64,000 nt of DNA, taken from NCBI GenBank assembly GCA_965249965.1, contig OZ252262.1, positions 682,001 through 746,000 of the forward strand, given 5' to 3'. Below, one piece after another: positions 48,524-57,370 of the stretch. The translations under genes and the position numbers were made by a program. This DNA comes from HXMU1420-13 sp965249965. Its GTDB lineage: Bacteria; Bacteroidota; Rhodothermia; Balneolales; Balneolaceae. Each line of letters starts with the position of its first letter. Position 1 is the stretch's first letter. The notes under the pieces were generated by a model. It was given only the letters and a program-made list of their open reading frames with translations, did no database searches and had not been told where the DNA came from.

Positions 48524-49222
48524 ATGGCAACTTTTGGAGTAATCGTATTTCCCGGTTCAAATTGCGACCACGATGCATATCATGCAATGAAACATGTTTT
48601 GGGGTGCGAAACTAAATTTCTGTGGCACAAAGACACGGATGTTTCAGATATTGATTTTTTGATTGTACCCGGCGGGTTTTCTTATGGTGATTACCTTCGA
48701 TCTGGTGCAATTGCCCGATTCTCTCCAATCATGCAAGAAGTAATAAAGTTTGCCAATAATGGGGGGCCTGTGATGGGAATTTGTAATGGTTTTCAGATTT
48801 TGCTCGAAGCTGGGCTAATCCCAGGTGCTATGATGCACAACCACAAGCTTCGGTTTGTTTGTAAAAACGTGAATATCAGATGCGAAACTACCAATTCTTT
48901 ATTCACTAGCAGTCTCCAGAAGGGTCAGGTTTTTGATATCCCGGTTTCTCATGGGGAAGGAAACTATTTCATCGATCAGGACGGATTAAAATCACTTCAG
49001 GATAACGATCAGGTGCTATTCAGATATACTGATGCCTTAGGAAATGCAACTGAAGAGGCTAATTTCAATGGGTCTATTGATAATATTGCGGGTATTACAA
49101 ATGACGGTAGAAATGTTCTTGGTATGATGCCTCACCCTGAGCGGGCGATGGAGAAAATTTTGGGCTCGGAAGATGGAAAACCCATTTTTGAGTCGATTCT
49201 AAATTCCTTGTCAGTAGCCTAA
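48524..49222 (+). CDS. purQ: Phosphoribosylformylglycinamidine synthase, PurQ glutaminase subunit
   Basis: 232 residues. Class I glutamine amidotransferase: IVFPGSNCDHDAYHAMKHV, PGGFSYGDYLRSGAIARFSP, MGICNGFQILLEAGL with the catalytic Cys, and MMPHPERAMEKILG with the His-x-Glu. Supplies ammonia to PurL. Confidence 0.94.
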   Translation: MATFGVIVFPGSNCDHDAYHAMKHVLGCETKFLWHKDTDVSDIDFLIVPGGFSYGDYLRSGAIARFSPIMQEVIKFANNGGPVMGICNGFQILLEAGLIPGAMMHNHKLRFVCKNVNIRCETTNSLFTSSLQKGQVFDIPVSHGEGNYFIDQDGLKSLQDNDQVLFRYTDALGNATEEANFNGSIDNIAGITNDGRNVLGMMPHPERAMEKILGSEDGKPIFESILNSLSVA

Positions 49223-49242
49223 GTTTTAGTACCTTAATTGGT

Positions 49243-50004
49243 ATGGAAACACATACAGATACAGCACTTACCCTTCACAGCAAAGGTCTCGTTAAGAGGT
49301 ATCGAAAACGAACCGTTGTAAACGATGTTTCTATTAATGTAAACCAAGGGGAGATTGTTGGATTGTTAGGTCCAAACGGAGCGGGTAAAACTACTACTTT
49401 CTACATGATGGTAGGCCTTGTTACTCCTAATGCCGGCGATATTTATCTCAACGAAACCCGACTTACCGACATGCCCATGTACAAACGGGCGCGCCTTGGT
49501 GTTGGCTATTTGGCCCAAGAAGCTTCTGTTTTCAGAAATCTAACTGTTCGCCAGAATCTGGAGTCGGTTCTTCAGTTCTTATCTTATGGGAAAAAGGAAA
49601 TAAAAGAGCAATGTGACCGCTTAATTGAAGAATTTTCTCTGCAAAGGGTTGTGAACAGCAAGGGGTATAGTTTATCTGGTGGGGAGCGGCGCAGAACGGA
49701 GATTGCACGAGCATTGGTTACCAACCCCAAGTTCATATTATTGGACGAACCATTTGCTGGAGTTGATCCTATCGCGGTTGAAGATATCCAGGAAATTGTG
49801 TCGAAATTAAAGCATCAAAATATTGGCATTCTAATCACCGATCATAATGTGCATGAAACTCTGGCCATCACCAATCGGGCGTATTTAATGTTTGAGGGTA
49901 AAATATTGATGGAAGGTGATGCAGATACTTTGGCGAACGATGAAAATGCAAGAAAGCTTTATCTTGGCGAGACTTTTAAACTAGATCGATATACATCACT
50001 TTAA
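49243..50004 (+). CDS. lptB: LPS export ABC transporter ATPase, LptB-like
   Basis: 253 residues. Walker A GPNGAGKTT, signature LSGGERRRTEIARAL, Walker B FILLDEPFAGVDPIAV, and the H-loop ITDHNVHETLAIT. The GGERRR signature and DHNVHETL are characteristic of LptB. It couples ATP to LPS extraction by LptFG; the other Lpt genes are not in this window. Follows purQ by 20 nt. Confidence 0.9.
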   Translation: METHTDTALTLHSKGLVKRYRKRTVVNDVSINVNQGEIVGLLGPNGAGKTTTFYMMVGLVTPNAGDIYLNETRLTDMPMYKRARLGVGYLAQEASVFRNLTVRQNLESVLQFLSYGKKEIKEQCDRLIEEFSLQRVVNSKGYSLSGGERRRTEIARALVTNPKFILLDEPFAGVDPIAVEDIQEIVSKLKHQNIGILITDHNVHETLAITNRAYLMFEGKILMEGDADTLANDENARKLYLGETFKLDRYTSL

Positions 50005-50011
50005 TAACACG

Positions 50012-50332
50012 ATGAAAGAAATTACTGTTCAGGAATTAAAAGATAAGAAAGATGCAGGAGAAGACTTTTTCCTGATAGACGTAAGAGAAGGCTGGGAATT
50101 TAATGTGTCCAATCTTGAGGGAACTCATATCCCACTTGGTGATTTGCCTAATCATCTTGTAGAATTCGAGGCTCAAAAAGACGCTGAATTTGTAATAATG
50201 TGTCGTTCTGGCGGGCGAAGCAGTAGAGCCTCTAAGTTTCTAGCTGCCCAAGGTTTCACAAACGTCAGCAATTTGAAGGGTGGGATTACCGCTTGGAGTA
50301 AAGAAATTGATCCGAGTGTTCCGGTTGCTTAA
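50012..50332 (+). CDS. Rhodanese-like sulfurtransferase
   Basis: 106 residues. Single rhodanese domain: ITVQELKDKKDAGEDFFLIDVREGWEF and the active-site loop IMCRSGGRSSRASKFL with catalytic Cys. 7 nt after lptB, and overlapping the rho gene by 3 bp at the 3' ends (converging). Confidence 0.9.
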   Translation: MKEITVQELKDKKDAGEDFFLIDVREGWEFNVSNLEGTHIPLGDLPNHLVEFEAQKDAEFVIMCRSGGRSSRASKFLAAQGFTNVSNLKGGITAWSKEIDPSVPVA

Positions 50333-51579
50333 ACCAGAGCAGCAATCTGATTCAAAAGCTCGTCATTACTTTCGGTGTTTTTAAGCACTTTAAGCAAGCC
50401 CAGCATCGATTCTCTTGGGGATTTCTTTAATAAGTAACGCCTTACCATATTTCGTTCTTCAAGGGAATCTGTGATGAATTTATCTTCATTTCGGGTTCCT
50501 GAAGCTGTAATATTTATAGCTGGGTAAATACGATCATTAGCAAGTTCACGATCTAGAACTAATTCCATATTCCCGGTTCCTTTGAATTCTTCAAAGATCA
50601 GGTCATCCATTCTGGAATTCGTTTCAACCAAACAAGTGGCAATAATAGTAAGAGAACCACCACCTTCAATTTTTCTGGCTGAACCGAAAATTTTCTTCGG
50701 TATCTCTAAAGCTCTGATATCTAAACCTCCGGAAAGCGTTCTACCACTGTTGGTTTGCACTGCATTATAAGCTCTGCCAAGTCGTGTAATTGAGTCAATC
50801 AGCAATACTGCATCCTCACCCATTTCGGCTTTTCTTTTAGCATAGCCAAGAGCCATTTCTGTAATACGAATATGGCTTTGTGTTTTCTTATCGTTTGAAG
50901 ATGCAAAAACTTCCGCATCGGTTGAGCGAATGAAATCTGTTACTTCCTCGGGGCGTTCATCAACTAACAGTACGCTTAGATGAAGGTTGTTGTTGTTCTG
51001 GGAAATGGAGTTTGCAATCTGCTTTAAAAGAACTGTTTTACCGGTTCTTGGTGGCGCAACAATTAAAGCACGCTGTCCTTTACCGATGGGTGCTACCAGA
51101 TCGATTACTCTCATTTCTGTGTCTTCCGATCTGTCTCCCAACCGAATCCAATCAACCGGCATAATTGGCACTTGCCGTTCAAACCGTGGGCATCTCGTCC
51201 AGGCTTCAAGAGGTTGCCTGTTTACCTTATCAATATTGAATACGTGTTTATTACCCTGGTGATCTTCTTCAAACTCACCTTCAAGAATCAAACCTTGACG
51301 TAATTCAAGGGCTTTAACTTCTTCGGGTTTTAAAAATGGATCTCTTGGATTGTAACTGAACTCGTAATCTAATTTCCGAATGAATCCCCAGCCTTTTTCA
51401 TTGATTTCTAGAACCCCGGCATACCGCCCGGATACACCCTGATTATTGTTCCAATAAAACTTGGGTATAAAAACATTTCCGCCTTTTTTACGGTTTCTGT
51501 TCTTATTGTTGTTCCGGTTTTTCTTGTTACGATTCCGGTTTTTATTATTTCCGTAATTCTTTCTGTTATTTCTTGCCAT
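50329..51579 (-). CDS. rho: Transcription termination factor Rho
   Basis: 416 residues. The N-terminus is a basic, Asn-rich run (KNRNRNKKNRNNNKNRNRKKG), replacing much of the usual N-terminal helix bundle, then the cold-shock-like RNA-binding domain (GVLEINEKGWGFIRKLDY), P-loop VAPPRTGKTVLLKQIA, and the DSITRLGRAYN and GSLTIIATCLV catalytic parts. Functional core complete. The N-terminal basic tail is common in Bacteroidota. Confidence 0.94.
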   Translation of the reverse strand: MARNNRKNYGNNKNRNRNKKNRNNNKNRNRKKGGNVFIPKFYWNNNQGVSGRYAGVLEINEKGWGFIRKLDYEFSYNPRDPFLKPEEVKALELRQGLILEGEFEEDHQGNKHVFNIDKVNRQPLEAWTRCPRFERQVPIMPVDWIRLGDRSEDTEMRVIDLVAPIGKGQRALIVAPPRTGKTVLLKQIANSISQNNNNLHLSVLLVDERPEEVTDFIRSTDAEVFASSNDKKTQSHIRITEMALGYAKRKAEMGEDAVLLIDSITRLGRAYNAVQTNSGRTLSGGLDIRALEIPKKIFGSARKIEGGGSLTIIATCLVETNSRMDDLIFEEFKGTGNMELVLDRELANDRIYPAINITASGTRNEDKFITDSLEERNMVRRYLLKKSPRESMLGLLKVLKNTESNDELLNQIAALV

Positions 51580-51657
51580 GTACGGTTAAATCAGATTTCA
51601 AGTCTCCTAATTGGAAAAGCAGTATTTGACGGTACTTTGATTTTAAATAGGAGAGCG

Positions 51658-51688
51658 AAAAAAAGGGGTGCGCCTGAATTGCACACCC
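51658..51688 (-). terminator. Rho-independent terminator after TPR-protein gene
   Basis: On the - strand GGGTGTGC (51688-51681) pairs with GCGCACCC (51673-51666) around a 7-nt loop, followed by a run of T (51664-51658). It lies 47 bp past the stop of the TPR gene and upstream of rho. Confidence 0.75.
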
Positions 51689-51734
51689 ATTTTAGAAGAT
51701 GAGAAAAGATACAAATGTTTTAGTTGATAGCAAA

Positions 51735-53072
51735 TTATCTAACAGTAGTTGACTCATTAATCCAGCTGTAGCAGCCGTTGAGTGATGCATCTACTTTCAC
51801 TGTTTGGCCATCCGTATAACCTAGATCAAAAAACTTATCCTGAGTTGATGGTTGTACAGCTTCGTACGACGGTAACTGCGAGTTAACTGTGTTAGTAACT
51901 GAAGCATCAACCGATTTAGCTTTATTCAGATAATCGATCACTACCCAGTAAACTACTCGGTCAAAAGGCTCAAGATCTCTGTCTGAAGTACAATTTGTGA
52001 TAGCCTGAGAATAAATAGTAGCCATTTTGATATATGCCAACCCATAATTTGAATCAACGTTTAATGCAGCTTGGATATATCTTTTGGCAGCTTGTAGATT
52101 ATCCATGCTTATATTTACATCAGCTAAATCAATATTGATTTCTTTTTTGTCTTGATCTGAAGGAGCTAATTCAAGGGCTTCAGTATAAAATTCTTCAGCA
52201 GCCGGGTAATGAGCACTCCCTTGCTCAACATCTGCCAATTTTAAAGCGCTGTCGAACGTAGGGTTTAAATCATGAATCTTACGGAGCGTTTCGATTAGCT
52301 CTGCTTGTCTGTCTAAGGCTTCATAAGCATCTGCCACACATTGCAGATCTGATAAGGAATTAGGATTCTCCTCTAGCTTAGCACCACAAAATTCCAAGCG
52401 CTCTTCTGGTGAATCGAACGCATCATTTAGTGTTTCGTCGAAGAAAGCCAAAATATCGGGATTAGCAAAAGGTGTAGCCTGATCGATCGTCTCAATCAAT
52501 TCTGTTTTTCTGCTGTCATCACGAGACATGTTATCAACCATTACCCGGATGTAGTAACCATCTGCTAAAGTTGTTGTTTTCTCAGCATCCATTCCAAACA
52601 TGGTTTCAAAATCCGCATATGCTTTTTGTAAACCATTTTCGATGTAATTATAATTTTCGAGAAAGAAACGACCTCTACGTTGCAGTGTTTCGTAAGGATC
52701 TACCTCTTCTTCAGAAAATTCTGTCAATAATTCATCAAAAAGAATTAGCGCCGTGTCCAAATACGCTTCCCGTTCACTTGGATCACTTTTAGTTAGCCCT
52801 ACTTCAGTATACATACGGATAAATTTGTTGTACTGCGTTGCCAAACTAAATCTACCTGCAGGGATACCCTCTATTTCACTCGGTTTTTTGCAAAGCATCC
52901 ATCGCCCGTAGCGAAGTGCAAATGGATAATCTCCATTTGAATAGTTTCCTTGAAAGATTGAGTATGCAGCTATTTCCTGCATTCCCTGTGGTGGATTTGG
53001 ATTACAATCCTGAGCCTGCAAACCCGAAGCTCCAATTAACATAATCCCTAATATTGTAAATAGTACTTTCAT
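51735..53072 (-). CDS. Exported tetratricopeptide-repeat protein
   Basis: 445 residues with a signal peptide (about 1-20). Several TPR units are visible in the second half (EEFYTEALELAPSDQDKKEINIDLADVNISM; AKRYIQAALNVDSNYGLAYIKMATIY). The C-terminus has KVDASLNGCYSWINEST with a Cys. Similar to proteins downstream of outer-membrane assembly in Bacteroidota. Followed by a strong terminator; last gene of the operon that starts near glgB. Confidence 0.82.
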   Translation of the reverse strand: MKVLFTILGIMLIGASGLQAQDCNPNPPQGMQEIAAYSIFQGNYSNGDYPFALRYGRWMLCKKPSEIEGIPAGRFSLATQYNKFIRMYTEVGLTKSDPSEREAYLDTALILFDELLTEFSEEEVDPYETLQRRGRFFLENYNYIENGLQKAYADFETMFGMDAEKTTTLADGYYIRVMVDNMSRDDSRKTELIETIDQATPFANPDILAFFDETLNDAFDSPEERLEFCGAKLEENPNSLSDLQCVADAYEALDRQAELIETLRKIHDLNPTFDSALKLADVEQGSAHYPAAEEFYTEALELAPSDQDKKEINIDLADVNISMDNLQAAKRYIQAALNVDSNYGLAYIKMATIYSQAITNCTSDRDLEPFDRVVYWVVIDYLNKAKSVDASVTNTVNSQLPSYEAVQPSTQDKFFDLGYTDGQTVKVDASLNGCYSWINESTTVR

Positions 53073-53138
53073 TGCTATTTGTTTTGTTCGTTAGTTCAGT
53101 ATATAAACTCTCTAGGTAATTCTAATATTATCTTAAAA

Positions 53139-54443
53139 TTATCTGAGCTTTGGTCGCACAAACATCAACTCTGTCAAGTTTACCGAGACGCCAAACGACC
53201 AGATTTTTTCTTCAAACAGGTTATTATTGGTTGTACCTCGTATCCCGTATTGTACACTTAAATCAACAAAAGACGCTACTTTTGAAGGAATCCCAATTCC
53301 GGCATTAATCCAAAGTGTACTTATATCTTCGTTCTGGATGTTGAGGTGCCCCGTGTCATAAGATAGCCCTGCTGAGTATTTAAATCCTGATAAAAATGTA
53401 TCTAAATTTCTTCTGTATGGGTGAAATTGACCGCCAACTCCAATTTTAATACGATCCTGCATCAAATTTTCTGTAGTTGGGTCAAGCTCATTTTCAAACC
53501 CCGACCAATTCTGCATCTGTGCCTCTACAGAAAAATTTGTGAAGGTGCTTGGAGCATAACCAAGTCCGAATGCGGCTTCAAACGGCATATTAATTTCGCC
53601 TTTTGTGTCCTCACCGGCATTTAATTTCACTTCCTGATCAAAGCCTTCTACATTTTTGATCGATGTAAATTCCTCACTTACATCCAGAGAATACGGCAAG
53701 TTTAAACTAGCGCCCAATGATAGTTTATCATTTTGTGATAAAACAGAACTGAATGTACCGGTAAGTCCAAATCGTTGAGCGAATGCAGCACCACTGTAAT
53801 TTACTTCCTGACTGTGATCCAGAAACCCAATAACATTAAAATCCAATGCTTCTGAATTTTTCAACGTTAAGAATGCAACAGAAGGAGCGTAACCAATCGC
53901 AAAGTTTTTTGTAAGCTTGAATGCGAATCCGATCTCAAATTTATTTACGCCACCAAAGCTTTGAACTTCATTGGTATAATCGATGGCAGTTGTAGGAGTG
54001 CTCTGAAATGAATTCGAATTTACCGCCCGATAATTTGATCTGGTTACCGGATATAATCCAAACGAAAGACCAGCTTTACCAGGCTTAACCGGAAAGAGTA
54101 CATGTAAATAACCGGTTTGTAAATTTATTGTAGATCCTTCAGTAGCAATGTTTTTTGCATTAGACCGAGTTAACTGAACTCCTGTTCCGGCTTGTGTATA
54201 AAAAGTCTCTGCCCATAATGCAGGATTTGCAAGTCCACTCGTCTCACGATTAACATTTGTGAGGCCCAAGATTCCCTGTGAAAGTAACCCCGCTGAAGTG
54301 TTATCCATTGGAAATCCTACTCCAATGGATGAATACACTGACCCACCTCGCGCTTCAGCCGAATTTCCTGTTTGTGCAATGCCTTGAAAAGATATTCCAA
54401 TTGCTAAAAAAGATACCAGAACTATATGCTTTAAACTTTTCAT
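53139..54443 (-). CDS. Outer-membrane beta-barrel protein
   Basis: 434 residues with a signal peptide (about 1-23). Repeated amphipathic strands and GFLDHSQEVNYSGAAFAQRFGLTGTFS resemble FadL/OmpP1-type barrel proteins. C-terminal strand ends LTELMFVRPKLR. Function not known. It starts 1 bp inside the end of the preceding gene. Confidence 0.75.
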   Translation of the reverse strand: MKSLKHIVLVSFLAIGISFQGIAQTGNSAEARGGSVYSSIGVGFPMDNTSAGLLSQGILGLTNVNRETSGLANPALWAETFYTQAGTGVQLTRSNAKNIATEGSTINLQTGYLHVLFPVKPGKAGLSFGLYPVTRSNYRAVNSNSFQSTPTTAIDYTNEVQSFGGVNKFEIGFAFKLTKNFAIGYAPSVAFLTLKNSEALDFNVIGFLDHSQEVNYSGAAFAQRFGLTGTFSSVLSQNDKLSLGASLNLPYSLDVSEEFTSIKNVEGFDQEVKLNAGEDTKGEINMPFEAAFGLGYAPSTFTNFSVEAQMQNWSGFENELDPTTENLMQDRIKIGVGGQFHPYRRNLDTFLSGFKYSAGLSYDTGHLNIQNEDISTLWINAGIGIPSKVASFVDLSVQYGIRGTTNNNLFEEKIWSFGVSVNLTELMFVRPKLR

Positions 54444-55666
54444 TATTCTGTCTCCTCTAGATTATAAATCAGCACTTTGGGCACTGCAGACGGATCTGCA
54501 TTAAATCCAAAAAATGTATTAAAACCTAGTATTCCCTGGTTCTGGCCTGCATATAAATAAATTTCTGATATTTCAGTTTCGCCAAATAAATAGGCATTGA
54601 ACAAGCCTGTTATATCAAAGCGATAAATACCTTCTTCAATAGTTGCTCTTGAGTTTGTAGCATTAAATCCCAAATCATAGGCAATGTCATCTGACGGGCC
54701 TAGTTGAATCCTGAATGGAGGATTATCCGTTCTTTGTTGGATTTCAGTGAGTGAATTCTTTAGAGCTAACGAATCTGGTGTTAATACAAGTTCTGCTCGA
54801 ACAAAATTATTATTCGTTATTTGATCTGCAATAGGAGCAAAATCGATCGTAAGAAACGGATTAAATGTATTTGCCAGAGATATATTGCCCACAGGGGTTG
54901 TACCTCCAGTGATATCAATATCATACCCCCAATCCAACATAATATTTGAAGTTGTGTCTGCTTCCTCAGGATTAATTAAAAGCAGTCTACTTGTACTAAA
55001 TCTCGGATAGATAATTTTATCGACATCCGTTTCACCAATAAGTGCTAAACCGAAATCTTCAAATCGATATACTGAATCCCGATTCGCATCTGCGTTATTA
55101 TAAAATTCGATAAAGTCGCGTTTCCAAGCTCCTTCTAACTGAACCTCAACAATTCCAGTAGTATCAATATCTGAATAAGTAAATTCACCAACTTCTGCCT
55201 CAATGGGGCCTCCGGCACCATCAATAATATCGATTTCATCACTAATTCTGATGGCAGAACCTCTCCAAAGTTCGTCAACTCTATACACCTTGTAATTTCC
55301 ATCGGTAGTTTGGTTACCATAAATAGTATTCAAATCGATATTCAATCTAAGAATAGCTTCTGTATTAATGGGCAAATCGCCGATATCTCCTTTAATGATC
55401 GATGGTTTGAATAGAGCAACTGCTTCAATATCACCAAAAAGTGGATCGCTAAATTGACCAACCGGTGAATAGGTTAATTTACCGGTAAAAGCATCGGCAG
55501 TAGTTTGTGGTAATTCTGAGACACCAATGGTGTCTACAATTATGTCAGATTCACCTACGAATCCTGCGCCCACGGTACCGCTCTCTTTACACGATACAAA
55601 GGCAACTAATACCACTATAGAAAAGATAAGCCGTCCAATTCGGACAGCTTTAGTGTGTTTATGCAT
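54443..55666 (-). CDS. DUF4270-like lipoprotein
   Basis: 407 residues with a lipobox (FVSC, predicted lipidated Cys near residue 26), followed by GTVGAGFVGESDIIVDTIGV and a series of beta strands. This matches what I recall of DUF4270 proteins, which are outer-membrane associated and uncharacterised. Overlaps the next gene by 1 bp. Confidence 0.75.
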   Translation of the reverse strand: MHKHTKAVRIGRLIFSIVVLVAFVSCKESGTVGAGFVGESDIIVDTIGVSELPQTTADAFTGKLTYSPVGQFSDPLFGDIEAVALFKPSIIKGDIGDLPINTEAILRLNIDLNTIYGNQTTDGNYKVYRVDELWRGSAIRISDEIDIIDGAGGPIEAEVGEFTYSDIDTTGIVEVQLEGAWKRDFIEFYNNADANRDSVYRFEDFGLALIGETDVDKIIYPRFSTSRLLLINPEEADTTSNIMLDWGYDIDITGGTTPVGNISLANTFNPFLTIDFAPIADQITNNNFVRAELVLTPDSLALKNSLTEIQQRTDNPPFRIQLGPSDDIAYDLGFNATNSRATIEEGIYRFDITGLFNAYLFGETEISEIYLYAGQNQGILGFNTFFGFNADPSAVPKVLIYNLEETE

Positions 55667-55689
55667 TAAGACAATCTTGATAGTTTTGT

Positions 55690-56487
55690 TTAGTCTGCAA
55701 GTACTCTGTAATAGTCGGCAAATTTACTTGAAACGTCTTCCGGAGAACCTTGAATTTGTTTTGGTTCGATGCCTAATTCCTTAAATAGATCATCAAACTC
55801 ATCTCGTAAATAATTTCCGGTAACTACATGGTCGCTATACATGAGACCAAGTTTCAATAAATCAACCTTTCCATTTTCAGTTAATTTGTTAATGTCGATG
55901 TCATCGGGTAAACCAAGAAGCTCCAAAATTTTTGCGGTATCACCATGTCCTTCATTTTCCGGGTGATGCAAATTGTATACTATTTGCGTGTCTTTAAAAA
56001 TTTCTTCGTCTTTGTACTTCGTTTTCACCAACATTGGTATTAAACCAGCCGGCCAATCATGGCAATGAATGATGTCTGGTTTCCAACCGAGTTTCATAAC
56101 TGTTTCAAGCACCCCTTTATTGTAGAATGCTAAACGTTCTGCATTATCAGGGTAGAATTTTTCAGTTTTGGGATCGATGAACATCCCTTTGCGCTTGAAA
56201 TAAGTGTCGTTATCTAAAAAATAAACCTGCAATTTTGCATTCGGAATACTTGCCACTTTAATACGCATACTTTCAGTAGTGTCTCCAACTTCCACCTCAA
56301 TCCCAGATAACCGAATAACTTCGTGCAATCTGTTTCGGCGGTCGTTAATGGTGCCGTATTTTGGTAATAGTATCCGTATTTCAAAACCCTTGTCTTGAAG
56401 CGATGCAGGTAAAAATCGCAACAGATCGGCAGTGTAAGTCATTCTTGCAAATGGTGAGATTTCTGCCGCCGCGTATAAAATTTTCAT
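55690..56487 (-). CDS. Short glycogen/starch synthase (GT5 N-terminal domain only)
   Basis: 265 residues. Contains MKILYAAAEISPFARMTYTADLL and KPDIIHCHDWPAGLIPML, the N-terminal Glyco_transf_5 half of glycogen synthase, and stops without the C-terminal GT-B domain that holds the nucleotide-sugar site. It also lacks the KxGGL motif at residues about 15-18 (reads RMTYT). Such half-length proteins recur in Bacteroidota, so this is probably not a decaying gene, but catalysis by it alone is doubtful. Lies 9 bp after the phosphosulfolactate synthase gene. Confidence 0.82.
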   Translation of the reverse strand: MKILYAAAEISPFARMTYTADLLRFLPASLQDKGFEIRILLPKYGTINDRRNRLHEVIRLSGIEVEVGDTTESMRIKVASIPNAKLQVYFLDNDTYFKRKGMFIDPKTEKFYPDNAERLAFYNKGVLETVMKLGWKPDIIHCHDWPAGLIPMLVKTKYKDEEIFKDTQIVYNLHHPENEGHGDTAKILELLGLPDDIDINKLTENGKVDLLKLGLMYSDHVVTGNYLRDEFDDLFKELGIEPKQIQGSPEDVSSKFADYYRVLAD

Positions 56488-56496
56488 AGATGATTT

Positions 56497-57315
56497 TTAC
56501 TCTTCGTTTGAGATTGAATTCTCTTTAATAACTTGATCTAGTTCACTGTTGCCATCCAATGAATAAAAGTCCATAAGTGTGTCGCTGCGCAAACCAAGGC
56601 GTAAAGTTTCCAGCGGAATGACCTCTTCGGGCTGAATATTACCCAAGTTTACATTGCTTCCGTACTTTCTGATAAACCAAACCTGCTGCTCTTTCTTTGG
56701 GGCCTCAAAAATTAGCTTTTCAACCGGAATTTGATCGGTAATTTCTTCAATCAAACCGGATCTAACTTCACCATTTGGCCTAAATACACCAACTGTACCA
56801 CTTTCCCTTGCCTCGCAAATAACCTTGTAAGCGCCGGCTTCTAATTCTTTTTCAATGATTTTTACCCATTTGTAAGGTGGGATAATCTCATTTGGATTCT
56901 TTGACCCTACTTCTGATAACACTTGAAAATCTTTACTTAAATCCCGAATGATTTGTTGCTTCTTCTCATCAGAGATCCAAATAGTTCCGTTTGAAACTTC
57001 TAAGCTGGTAATTTCATACCGCTCAAGTAATTTTATATATGCCCCAAGTTGATTTCTGAGCATATAAGCTTCAAATAATGTTCCACCAAAATAAACTGGA
57101 ATTCCAGCATCTCGATAAATTTTGAGCTTGGCATCTAGATTTGGCGTCACATATGAAGTACCCCACCCGAGCTTAACAACGTCAATATACTCTGCGCAAA
57201 CCTCACAAAAATCTTCTGTTTGGCGCACGCTATACCCCTTATCTAAAACAAGGGTGATGCCGTTTGCTCTTGGTTTCGCCGTTCTGTTTGGGAGATTGTT
57301 TAATGAAAAAGGCAT
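56497..57315 (-). CDS. Phosphosulfolactate synthase (ComA) family
   Basis: 272 residues. The family TIM-barrel pattern is visible: DKGYSVRQTEDFCEVCAEYIDVVKLGWGTS, YFGGTLFEAYMLRNQL, EVSNGTIWI, and ICEARESGTVGVFRPNGEVR. ComA joins sulfite and PEP to give phosphosulfolactate in coenzyme M synthesis; in bacteria it appears in sulfolactate or sulfonate pathways. Here it sits inside a glycogen operon, and no other coenzyme M gene is in this window. Confidence 0.85.
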   Translation of the reverse strand: MPFSLNNLPNRTAKPRANGITLVLDKGYSVRQTEDFCEVCAEYIDVVKLGWGTSYVTPNLDAKLKIYRDAGIPVYFGGTLFEAYMLRNQLGAYIKLLERYEITSLEVSNGTIWISDEKKQQIIRDLSKDFQVLSEVGSKNPNEIIPPYKWVKIIEKELEAGAYKVICEARESGTVGVFRPNGEVRSGLIEEITDQIPVEKLIFEAPKKEQQVWFIRKYGSNVNLGNIQPEEVIPLETLRLGLRSDTLMDFYSLDGNSELDQVIKENSISNEE

Positions 57316-57370
57316 AATTCTTTTAATTCAAAGCTTGGAATATACTCAAAAACGCAATTTTATTAAAGGA

